This document shows, piece by piece, positions 1-7,166 of a stretch of 45,299 nt of DNA. The position numbers and the translations under genes were made by a program. The stretch's first letter is position 1, and each line of letters starts with the position of its first letter. The stretch is from contig CANMTR010000017.1 in NCBI GenBank assembly GCA_947500825.1, positions 1 to 45,299 of the forward strand, in the 5' to 3' direction. Below the pieces are notes generated by a model that had not been told where the DNA came from, searched no databases, and saw only the letters and a program-made list of their open reading frames with translations. Source of the DNA: an uncultured Paracoccaceae bacterium. Its GTDB lineage: Bacteria; Pseudomonadota; Alphaproteobacteria; Rhodobacterales; Rhodobacteraceae.

Positions 1-435
1 GCGCGGCGGCTGATGACGATCCCCGGCATCGGCCCGCTGATCGCCACGGCGCTGGCGACACTCGCTCCGCCGCCGGAACACTTCCGCCGGGCGCGAGACT
101 TCTCAGCGTGGCTCGGAGTGACGCCAAGGCAACATTCCACGGGCGGAAAGCAGCGTCTTGGGGCGACGACCAGGATGGGGGAGCGCTCGCTCAGGCGGCT
201 GTTGATCCTCGGGGCCAACAGCGTGGTGATCAAGCGCAGCACCAATCCCATGGCGCAGCCGGGCACCTGGCTGGGCGGGCTGCTTGCACGCAAGCCGGGG
301 ATGCTTGTGCGGGTGGCTCTTGCGAACAAAGAGCCATTATTCGCCATTGGTTCGAGAACAATGGCGAGTGCGCGCATCGTCTGGGCACTCATGGCCCGGG
401 GCGGCGTCTACAGGGCTCCGGTCGCGGCGGCCTGA
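1..435 (+). pseudogene. IS110-family transposase, C-terminal part (cut by window edge), with small in-frame insertion
   Basis: The frame is open from base 1, so the gene continues to the left of the window. What remains is the C-terminal Transposase_20 (IS116/IS110/IS902) region: the helix-hairpin-helix-like TIPGIGPLIATAL motif, then DFSAWLGVTPRQHSTGGK and the arginine-rich RMGERSLRRLLILGA segment, and finally RIVWALMARGGVYRAP, the usual end of this family. Near the C-terminus 13 residues (EPLFAIGSRTMAS) interrupt what in relatives is normally a continuous ALANKMARIVWAL-type stretch. They are encoded by a 39-nt hairpin-forming insert (331-369) that keeps the frame. Family assignment is secure. 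Whether the protein is still active cannot be judged. Confidence 0.85.
331..369 (+). repeat. Palindromic mini-insert B, copy 1 (inside IS110 transposase)
   Basis: The arms TCGCCATTG (341-349) and CAATGGCGA (359-367) pair perfectly around a 9-nt loop, GTTCGAGAA. The insert is 39 nt and in frame, and it interrupts a conserved part of the IS110 transposase. A closely similar sequence (GAGCC.. start, same 8-bp stem, 9-nt loop GTTCAAGCA, same GAG end) occurs at 26688-26724 inside an unrelated IS5 transposase. The insertion limits are inferred from family-typical protein sequence, so they may be off by a few bases. Confidence 0.6.
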
Positions 436-727
436 GGCTCGTCCGCGGTCGGGGAACGTCAGAGCGCAGGAGGGCAAGGAGCGGCATGACGCAATCGTCG
501 TGAGACAGGACCGTGACACCCAGGGTGCAACGAAGTGCCACCGAGCACGCGGCTTTGATCTGGACCGTTCGACATCTCTCTCGGACGGATCGCTTTCGAT
601 GTCTCACCTCGACCACCATACGGGCCCGCGGCATGGATGGCCGCATCACGAGGCCGGATACATGTCAGCACCCGATGACGCGCCAAGATCGGCTTCGAAA
701 AACCCTCTTGCGCAAGGGGCGGTTATA
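436..727. other. IS110 element 3' non-coding end; no gene seen
   Basis: Between the IS110 transposase stop and the IS5 copy there is no recognisable protein. The stretch looks like the distal end of the IS110-type element. It includes a small palindrome, CTTGCGCAAG (704-713), close to the junction with the next IS. Confidence 0.4.
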
Positions 728-788
728 CATGTTGCGCAAAGCGGCGAGCGGGATTCACTTCGTGGATCCTGACGGGTAGATCGCAGGC

Positions 789-1735
789 ATGCCCACGCCT
801 TCTCCGACGCGTTACCGCACGACGCACTGGTCATCCTGCAATGCCGCGCTGTGCAAGCGGGGCTCGTTGTCGGTCTGGCTTGATCCCGACACGGTTTGGC
901 ATACGGGCAAGTCCGGCAAGCGGGGACGGCCCGAGACCTTTTCGGATGCCGCGATCCAGACCTGCCTGACGCTGAAGGTGCTTTTCGGTCTTCCCCTGCG
1001 CCAGGCGGTCGGACTGGGCGAGAGCCTGATCCGGACGGCGGGCCTCGATTGGCCGGTACCCTTCGTCGGGCGATCCTGCCACTGGAAGGCTCGCTGATCC
1101 TCCTCGGTCTCCACGCTTTGCCGACGCCAGGCACGGATCGCGGTGCAGATCCCGTATCGCGCCTCCGGACAGCCGCTGAACCTGCTGATCGACGGTACCG
1201 GCATCAAGTTTCGCGGCGATGGCGAATGGCTGGCCCGCAATCATGGTTCCTCGCGCCGGAGGCAATGGAAAAAGGTCCATACCGCCATGGACGCAGGCAC
1301 GGGAGATGTCCGGGCCGTTGGGTTCACGTCGAGCCGACAGGGCGACAGACCCCTGCTGCCGGCGTTGCCGGCACAGATCCCGCCCGATGAGCCGATCGAC
1401 ACCCGGAGGTGCCATGGCGCAATCGTCGAACGAGGTGCGGGCGCGGTCATGCCGACCCGCCGCAACGGCGGGCCTGGAAGGAAGACTGCCCAACTGCCAT
1501 CGCGCGAAACGAGATCTTGCGGGCAACCCGGCATCTGGGCCGAGCAGTGTGGAAGACGTGGGCCGGATATCATGTCCGAAGCCGGGTCGAGGCCAGAATG
1601 AACTGCCTGAAGCTCTTCGGCGAACGGATCATGTCGCGAGACCCCGATCGCCAGACCGCCGAAATCCAGATCCGCATCGCGCTCATGAACCGCTTCTCCG
1701 CCCTCGGCACCGCCGAGATCGAAGCGGTCGCCTGA
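789..1735 (+). pseudogene. IS5-family transposase, broken by a palindromic insertion and frameshifts
   Basis: The fragments together rebuild a DDE transposase of the IS903 group. The N-terminal part (789-1097) ends at a premature stop after CHWKAR. The DDE core with LLIDGTGIKFRGDGEW continues in another frame (from about 1143), and the C-terminal part with SRVEARMNCLKLFGERI...IRIALMNRFSALG ends at 1735 in a third. The first break is caused by a ~46-nt insert (1061-1106): copy 3 of this IS in the window reads straight from LDWPVP into DASTLCRR at this point. Non-functional as it stands. Confidence 0.85.
1061..1106 (+). repeat. Palindromic mini-insert A, copy 1 (inside IS5 copy 1)
   Basis: This stretch is absent from IS5 copy 3 but present in copy 2 (27090-27135, reverse orientation), with only two differences in 46 bases by hand alignment. 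Its core at 1070-1094 is a near-perfect hairpin: arms GCGATCCTGCCA and TGGAAGGCTCGC in this copy, and an even better match in copy 2. It introduces a stop codon and shifts the frame. The exact boundaries are inferred from comparison with copy 3. Confidence 0.65.
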
Positions 1736-1864
1736 ACTCAGCGGGGAGGAGGGGAAGCATGCTTCAAGCCGGAATAGCGCGACGGCGTCATGTAGCGGAT
1801 GTGGCCGCACCTGTGACCCGGCGACACGACCGCCCCCCGGAATGGGGGACGGTCGCGCTCCGGC

Positions 1865-4093
1865 TCAAGTGGTCGAGGCCTCCGATCCTCGGTCGGAGCC
1901 CCCGCGGATCAGCTTGGCCGAGGCGACGGCAATGGCGACCAGCGCCGCGCCCATGAGATCGCTCGCGATGCCGCCCTCGATCAGCGCGAGCGCGGCCCCC
2001 ATCAAGGCGATCCGGGTGATCCAGCTCGCCCGCGCATCCAGGAACCAGCCCTGCACGCCCGCTGACAGCAGATAGACGCCCACGACCGAGGTCAGCGCCG
2101 CACGGATGATCTCGAACCACGTGCCGTCCATCAGGATCGCCGCGTTGTAGAAGAACATGAACGGCACGATGAAAGCCGAGATGCCGATCTTGAACGACGT
2201 CACCGAGGTCTCCATCGCGTTCGACCCCGATATGCCGGCCGCCGCGTAGCTCGCCAGCGCCACCGGCGGCGTGATCGCCGACAGGACCGCGAAGTAGAAG
2301 ACGAAGAAGTGCGCCGTCAGCGGTTGGATGTCGAGTTGCACGAGGCCCGGCGCCACCACCGAGGCGGCCACCGCGTAGGCGGCCGTGGTGGGCATCCCCA
2401 TCCCCAACAGGATCGAGATGCACATGGCAAAGAACAGCGCCAGGAGCTGCGAGGTCGAGGCAAGGCCCAGAAGCACCGACGAGAAACGTGCGCCCACGCC
2501 CGTCAGGCTGATCACGCCCACGATGATGCCCGCGCAGGCACACACGGCGATGATCTGGATCGACATCACCCCGCCCATCTCGAACGCCTTGGCGATCTTG
2601 CGCGGCCCCATTCGGTGCGCCGTGAGCCAGCTGACGACCACTGCCGCGAGGGTGGCGTAGACACCCGCCCGGATCACCGAGTAACCCATGAAGAGAGCGA
2701 CGATCAGCATCACGATCGGGATGAAGAGGTAGATCTTCTTTACGAGCGCCGAGAATTTCGGGATCTCGTCCTCGTTCATCCCCTCCATGCCGAGCTTGGC
2801 GGCCTCGAAATCCACCATGAAATAGACCGACACGAAGTAGAGAATGGCCGGGAGGATCGCGGCGATGGCGATCTCGGTATAGGGGATGCCGGTGATCTCG
2901 GCCATGATGAACGCCCCCGCCCCCATGATCGGCGGGACGATCTGGCCCCCGGTGGAGGCCGCCGCCTCGATGGCGCCGGCGGTCTTCCTCTTGTAGCCGA
3001 CCTTCTTCATCAACGGGATCGTCAGCGAACCGGTGGCGACCACGTTGCCCGCCGAGGTACCGTTGATCATGCCCATGAGGCCGGACGCGAAGATCGCGAC
3101 CTTGGCCGGCCCGCCCCGGGCCTTGCCCGCCAGGGCGAAGGCGAAGTTGACGAAATAGTCACCCACCTTCGATGCCTGCAGGAACGCGGCAAAGATGATG
3201 AACAGGATGATGTAGGTGGACGAGACCGCCGTGGTCGGCCCGAGAATGCCCGCATCGGTGTAAAGCTGGCTGAAGAAGCGGCCCCATTCGATCGGCGGCG
3301 AGTTCAGGAACCCGGGCAGGTACTGGCCGGTGAAGACGTAGGCCAGGAAGATGGCGGAGATGACCACCAGCGCGAGCCCCGCGACCCGGCGCGTCATCTC
3401 GAGGATCAGCGCGCTGCCCGCGACCGCCGCCATGGAGATGCCGATGGGCGCGAAGGGGGTCCCGGTGGAGTTGCGCATGAGCGTGGAGTAGATCGCGATC
3501 AGGTAGGCGGCGACGGCGATCGAGCAGATGCACATCACCAGGTCGGGGATCGCGAAGCCAGACCGCACCCGGCGGTGGAACCATCCCAGCGCGATGGAGC
3601 CGGCCGTGGCGATCCACAGCGGCGCGCCGAACAGCCATGTCTCGCGGAACTTGATGGTCGGGTCCAGGCCGGTCCACTGGACGCCCGAGTTGATCTGGAG
3701 CGCGAACCAGATCGCCACACCCAGCGACATCAGCGCCGGGACGGCGAGCGCCAGCCCGATCAGGCCGAGCATTCGCGTCTCGCCGCTCTCGTCCTCGGGG
3801 AAGGCGGTGGGCGCATAGAACAAAAAGCCCAGGATCAGCGCGCCGGCCACGTGGACGATGCGAAAGTTCCACGTCTCCATTGGAAATCGAGGAAGATAGG
3901 GGATCTCGATCCCCGTGACGGAAGAGATCGACAGTCCCGTCAGCGCGGCCATGTGGAACGCGGCATAGAGCCCGGCCGCCACGGCGACCGTCATATAGCG
4001 CCAATCCTCGAAGATGCGCCGGTTGTCCTCGACGACATCCTCGTCGACGCCCTCGGCGATGTTGCGCTCGTCGTCCGCCTGCGCCTCGGCCAT
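1865..4093 (-). CDS. TRAP transporter fused permease (4TM+12TM), TAXI type
   Basis: 742 residues. This is the membrane component of a tripartite ATP-independent periplasmic importer, with small and large permease subunits fused as is usual for TAXI systems. After a charged acidic N-terminus come many hydrophobic segments. The DctM-type core shows FASGLMGMINGTSAGNVVATG, AAASTGGQIVPPIMGAGAF and SAITPPVALASYAAAGISG, the glycine- and proline-rich motifs of this family. I chose the start at 4093 (MAEAQADDERN) because GGAGG lies 8 nt upstream; an ATG 15 bases earlier is possible. It follows the TAXI binding protein gene (4171-5157) by 77 bp, which holds a strong hairpin. The substrate is unknown. 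The divergent neighbour is a PaoABC-type oxidase operon, so an aromatic or aldehyde-related carboxylate is possible, but that is inference. Confidence 0.92.
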   Translation of the reverse strand: MAEAQADDERNIAEGVDEDVVEDNRRIFEDWRYMTVAVAAGLYAAFHMAALTGLSISSVTGIEIPYLPRFPMETWNFRIVHVAGALILGFLFYAPTAFPEDESGETRMLGLIGLALAVPALMSLGVAIWFALQINSGVQWTGLDPTIKFRETWLFGAPLWIATAGSIALGWFHRRVRSGFAIPDLVMCICSIAVAAYLIAIYSTLMRNSTGTPFAPIGISMAAVAGSALILEMTRRVAGLALVVISAIFLAYVFTGQYLPGFLNSPPIEWGRFFSQLYTDAGILGPTTAVSSTYIILFIIFAAFLQASKVGDYFVNFAFALAGKARGGPAKVAIFASGLMGMINGTSAGNVVATGSLTIPLMKKVGYKRKTAGAIEAAASTGGQIVPPIMGAGAFIMAEITGIPYTEIAIAAILPAILYFVSVYFMVDFEAAKLGMEGMNEDEIPKFSALVKKIYLFIPIVMLIVALFMGYSVIRAGVYATLAAVVVSWLTAHRMGPRKIAKAFEMGGVMSIQIIAVCACAGIIVGVISLTGVGARFSSVLLGLASTSQLLALFFAMCISILLGMGMPTTAAYAVAASVVAPGLVQLDIQPLTAHFFVFYFAVLSAITPPVALASYAAAGISGSNAMETSVTSFKIGISAFIVPFMFFYNAAILMDGTWFEIIRAALTSVVGVYLLSAGVQGWFLDARASWITRIALMGAALALIEGGIASDLMGAALVAIAVASAKLIRGGSDRGSEASTT

Positions 4094-4116
4094 GCCTCGT
4101 TCCTCCATTGCGGTTC

Positions 4117-4138
4117 GGGCCCCGGCGGTCCGGGGCCC
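4117..4138 (-). promoter_or_regulatory. Intercistronic GC hairpin between TAXI SBP and TRAP permease genes
   Basis: Perfect 9-bp arms, GGGCCCCGG and CCGGGGCCC, around the 4-nt loop CGGT. It lies in the 77-bp gap between the binding-protein gene and the permease gene, with no U-tract. Such hairpins commonly stabilise the upstream message or attenuate transcription so that the binding protein is made in excess. That role is inferred here. Confidence 0.55.
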
Positions 4139-4170
4139 GGGTGGCGGGGCCGTGCGCCCCGCGGGGGGGC

Positions 4171-5157
4171 TCACTCGCCGCTATAGACCATCGCGTCGTC
4201 GATCTGGACGTCGGTGTTCTCGCGGAACCACTGGGCCGCGCCCGGATGCCAGGGCAGGACGGTGTTCTGCTCCGCGTTCTCCGGCAGCGTCGCTTCGGCG
4301 GCGCGGTGGATTCCCACCATGCGCTCGTTGTCGGACATCACCACATCCACCACCGCGTTGACGAAGCTGTCGGGCAGCGTGCATTCGGCGATGGCGAAGT
4401 TCCACATGGCCACCGAGCGCGCCGGCTCGGACAGCGTGGAATAGGTGTCCGCCGGGATCTCGAACTGTGCCACCGGGAACTCGTCCATCAGCGTCTGCTG
4501 CTGCTCCTCGGTGTATTCGATGATATTGACGTCCGTCTGCACCTCGAGCTGGCTGACCGCCGGGACAGGGATGCCGGCCGCAAAGGCGATCACGTCGAGC
4601 AGACCGTCCTGAAGCTGGCCGCCCAGGTCGGACCAGCCGCCGTTACGGCGCTCGTAGTTCACGCCGAGCGTGTCCATCATCCGCGGGAAGTAGGTGTCCG
4701 AGGTCGAGCCGGCGGGGCCGAATCCGATCCGGGCGCCGTCGGGGATCGCCTCGATGCTGTCGATGCCCGACGAGCTGAGGGCGGTGACCGAGAACGGCGT
4801 CTGGTACATCGGGAACATGGCGCAGGCGCCCGTCATCTCGAGGCCGGGCGCGATCGGGTTCGAGCCTTCCATGCTCTCCCGCGCGGGTCCGAGCGTCGTC
4901 ATGCCGAAGGCCAGGTCGCCGTTATGGACAAGGGCCATGTTCTGCATCGGCCCGCCCGTGACTTCCGCGCCGCCGGAGATGCCCAGCTCCTCGCCCACGA
5001 GGTTGGCCCAGCCCGAGCCGTAGGCGAAATAGGTTCCCCCCTGGCTGGCCGTGCCCACCGTGAAGCTCGAGGGCCAATCGGAGCGGTCGGCTTCCTGCGC
5101 GGTGGCCATGCCCGTAACGAGGCTGCAGGCCGCGATGATCGTGATCTGAGACTTCAT
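4171..5157 (-). CDS. TAXI-family TRAP transporter solute-binding protein
   Basis: 328 residues with an Sec signal peptide (MKSQITIIAACSLVTGMATA, cleavage near AQEAD), so it is periplasmic. The mature protein begins with the TAXI hallmark (FTVGTASQGGTYFAYGSGWANLV) followed by the ligand-domain pattern ALVHNGDLAFGMTT and RIGFGPAGSTSDTYFPRMMD. The start at 5157 is preceded by GGAGGAGCAC, a good ribosome-binding site; the frame is open further upstream but without family similarity. It is first in the operon with the permease at 1865-4093. It captures a small, probably anionic, solute for the fused permease. The ligand cannot be read from sequence. Confidence 0.92.
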   Translation of the reverse strand: MKSQITIIAACSLVTGMATAQEADRSDWPSSFTVGTASQGGTYFAYGSGWANLVGEELGISGGAEVTGGPMQNMALVHNGDLAFGMTTLGPARESMEGSNPIAPGLEMTGACAMFPMYQTPFSVTALSSSGIDSIEAIPDGARIGFGPAGSTSDTYFPRMMDTLGVNYERRNGGWSDLGGQLQDGLLDVIAFAAGIPVPAVSQLEVQTDVNIIEYTEEQQQTLMDEFPVAQFEIPADTYSTLSEPARSVAMWNFAIAECTLPDSFVNAVVDVVMSDNERMVGIHRAAEATLPENAEQNTVLPWHPGAAQWFRENTDVQIDDAMVYSGE

Positions 5158-5548
5158 GTGCTCCTCCAAGTCTGTGCCGGGCAGTTGCGCGGCATTCCGC
5201 TTAGGTCTGTACCGAGATCGAACGCAGATGCATACCCGCTTTGCAAATCTTGCGAGGGCCGGCCGCGCAGGAGGCCGGCTCGCCCCTCTGCCGCGGGGGC
5301 CCGACCGCCCGGCACGGGTCCCGTTCGTCCCGCGTGCGCCTGGCCTCCGCCCAGCCGGGGCCGGACGGGCGCCGCGCGGGGGCCGGACATGCGCCGGGCA
5401 CGTGCCCCCACGAACGGGGGCCACCCTGCGGCCGCCGCCGAAATCGGACTTAAACAGTCGGAATATCAATAATTTGAACGCCCTTGCCATCGGCTTGACG
5501 GGGCGCAGTTGGCGCGCGACGGCAGACGTCCTCGCGAAAAGGTTTATC
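5158..5548. promoter_or_regulatory. Divergent intergenic region between TRAP-TAXI operon and Pao-type oxidase operon
   Basis: 391 bp with no convincing gene. Most is very GC-rich (5260-5440). The part just before the oxidase operon is AT-rich (about 5448-5478, containing GGAATATCAATAATTTGAA), where the rightward promoter is expected. Leftward signals for the TAXI gene should lie in 5165-5260. I do not see a clear operator repeat. Confidence 0.4.
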
Positions 5549-6163
5549 ATGTCGAAGACACCTCCCGACCTCCGCCGGCCCGGCGTCTCGCGGCGCGGCT
5601 TCCTTCAGGGGTCATCCGTGGTCGCAGGCTCGCTTGGCATCGCGGCATCCGCCCAGGCCCAGGCCCAGGGCGAGACCGAGCCGGATTCCGCGGCCCGCAC
5701 CATCCGCCTGAACGTGAACGGCACGAGCCGCCAGCTTACCGTCGAGCCGCGCACCACGCTGGTCGAGGCGCTTCGCGACACGCTCGGCCTCACCGGCACC
5801 AAGATCGGCTGCAACCAGGGCCAGTGCGGCGCCTGCACGATCCTGATGGACGGCATCCGCGTCAATTCGTGCCTGACCCTCGCGGTCATGGCCGAGGGAG
5901 TCGAGATCGTCACCGTCGAGGGCCTGGCCGACCCCACCGGCGATCTGCACCCGATGCAGACCGCCTTCTCCGAGAACGACGCCTTCCAGTGCGGCTACTG
6001 CACGCCCGGACAGATCCTGTCCGCGATCGCCTGCATCGACGAGGGCCATGCCGGGGACGCCGCCGAGATCCGCGAATACATGTCGGGCAACCTGTGCCGC
6101 TGCGGCGCCTATCCCAACATAGTCGCCGCGATCGAACAGGTCCGCGACAGCCAGCAGGGATGA
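5549..6163 (+). CDS. paoA: Periplasmic aldehyde oxidoreductase, [2Fe-2S] subunit (PaoA/YagT-like)
   Basis: 204 residues. The N-terminus is a twin-arginine signal (SRRGFLQG, then a hydrophobic stretch ending AQAQAQ), so the assembled complex is exported folded. Two [2Fe-2S] clusters are visible: a plant-ferredoxin-type site (C88, C93, C96, C108; [10 protein letters not shown]) and the four-helix domain site (C148, C151, C183, C185; QCGYCTPGQ and LCRCGAY). It is the electron-transfer subunit of a xanthine-oxidase-family enzyme and the first gene of a tightly packed operon with the FAD and molybdenum subunits. The start at 5549 gives the Tat signal; a purine-rich AAAAGG lies upstream. The Pao assignment rests on the Tat signal together with the B subunit's extra cysteines. 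Confidence 0.88.
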   Translation: MSKTPPDLRRPGVSRRGFLQGSSVVAGSLGIAASAQAQAQGETEPDSAARTIRLNVNGTSRQLTVEPRTTLVEALRDTLGLTGTKIGCNQGQCGACTILMDGIRVNSCLTLAVMAEGVEIVTVEGLADPTGDLHPMQTAFSENDAFQCGYCTPGQILSAIACIDEGHAGDAAEIREYMSGNLCRCGAYPNIVAAIEQVRDSQQG

Positions 6164-6167
6164 ACCG

Positions 6168-7166
6168 ATGAAGAACTTCACCTATTCCCGCCCCGACGCC
6201 GTCGGCGCCGCGACGGAGGCCGCCGCCGCCGATGGCGCGACGATCATCGCGGGCGGCACCACCATGGTCGACCTGATGAAGATCGGCGTCCTGGAGCCCG
6301 ACGCGCTCGTGGACATCTCGGGCCTGTCCGACCTCGAAGGGTTCGAGGTGGGCTCCGACCGGATGCGCTTCGGCGCGCTCGCGAAGATGTCGACCGTGGC
6401 CGACGACCAGGCGGTGATCGATGCCTTCCCCGCCCTGTCGGAGTCGCTGTGGAAGGCCGCGAGCCCGCAGCTGAGGAACGTCGCCACCCTGGGCGGCAAC
6501 ATCCTGCAGCGCACGCGCTGCCCCTATTTCCGCGACACCGCCTTCGCCCAGTGCAACAAGCGCGCGCCCGGGTCGGGCTGCGCGGCACTCGACGGCGGAC
6601 ACACGAACCTCCACGCGATCTTCGGCGGCTCGTCCTCCTGCGTGGCGATGTATCCCGGCGACTTCGCGCAGGCGCTCGTGGCCTTCGACGCCGAGGTGTC
6701 GACCCGTGGCCCGGGCGGGACCCGCACGATTCCGTTCGCCGAGCTGCACGTCGCCCCGGGTGACGATCCGTCGGTCGAGACGGTTCTGGAACCCGGCGAG
6801 ATCGTGACCGGGATCACCCTGCCGGTGATCCCGGCCATGGCCAACAGCACCTACCTCAAGGCGCGGGACCGCGAGAGCTACGCCTTCGCCTCCGCCTCGG
6901 CTGCCGTGGGCCTCGAGATGGACGGCGACACGGTGCGCGACGTCCGCATCGGGCTGGGCGGCGTCGCCGCGACGCCCCACCGGGCGCGCGCGGCCGAGGA
7001 GTCCCTGCGCGGCCAGGCCCTGACCGAGGAGACGGCGCGCGAGGCGGGCCGCATCGCGTTCGAGGACGCCGAGCCGCTCGACGGGTCGGCCTACAAGATC
7101 GCGCTCGGCGCCGACGTGGTGGCAGGCGCCCTTCTGCAAGCGAAATCCCGCATGGGAGGCGAATGA
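6168..7166 (+). CDS. paoB: Aldehyde oxidoreductase FAD subunit with extra Fe-S cysteines (PaoB/YagS-like)
   Basis: 332 residues of the CO-dehydrogenase flavoprotein (FAD_binding_5) family. The FAD-binding motifs are [16 protein letters not shown] near residue 27 and [18 protein letters not shown] near 101. Four cysteines, C118, C129, C138 and C158 ([21 protein letters not shown]), are typical of PaoB-type subunits, which carry an additional [4Fe-4S] cluster, and are absent from ordinary XdhA/CoxM proteins. It starts 4 bp after the Fe-S subunit gene and its stop overlaps the start of the molybdenum subunit gene (ATGA). It passes electrons between the molybdenum site and FAD. Confidence 0.88.
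   Translation: MKNFTYSRPDAVGAATEAAAADGATIIAGGTTMVDLMKIGVLEPDALVDISGLSDLEGFEVGSDRMRFGALAKMSTVADDQAVIDAFPALSESLWKAASPQLRNVATLGGNILQRTRCPYFRDTAFAQCNKRAPGSGCAALDGGHTNLHAIFGGSSSCVAMYPGDFAQALVAFDAEVSTRGPGGTRTIPFAELHVAPGDDPSVETVLEPGEIVTGITLPVIPAMANSTYLKARDRESYAFASASAAVGLEMDGDTVRDVRIGLGGVAATPHRARAAEESLRGQALTEETAREAGRIAFEDAEPLDGSAYKIALGADVVAGALLQAKSRMGGE

Larger units (their letters stand above)
724..1789 (+). mobile_element. Decayed IS5-family (IS903-like) insertion sequence, copy 1
   Basis: About 1.07 kb. The left end near ATGTTGCGCAAAG (about 728) and the right end near GCGCGACGGCGTC (about 1788, inverted: GACGCCGTCGCGC) sit roughly 60 bp outside the transposase start and 50 bp outside its end, as in IS903-like elements. 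The terminal repeats are poorly conserved, so the limits are approximate. It carries the broken transposase at 789-1735. Two relatives lie at about 26345-27470 and 38326-39372. Confidence 0.6.

Noticed and set aside
331-369. tRNA T-arm-like sequence (GGTTCGA inside a hairpin)
   Set aside because: The stem is 8-9 bp with a 9-nt loop, not a 5-bp stem with 7-nt loop, and no acceptor or anticodon arms are present. It is better explained as a palindromic insert.
2309-4186. Long open frame antisense to the TRAP permease, with His/Arg/Asp-rich translation
   Set aside because: Low-complexity composition typical of antisense frames in GC-rich genes; no domain and no ribosome-binding site. The minus-strand permease is clearly real.
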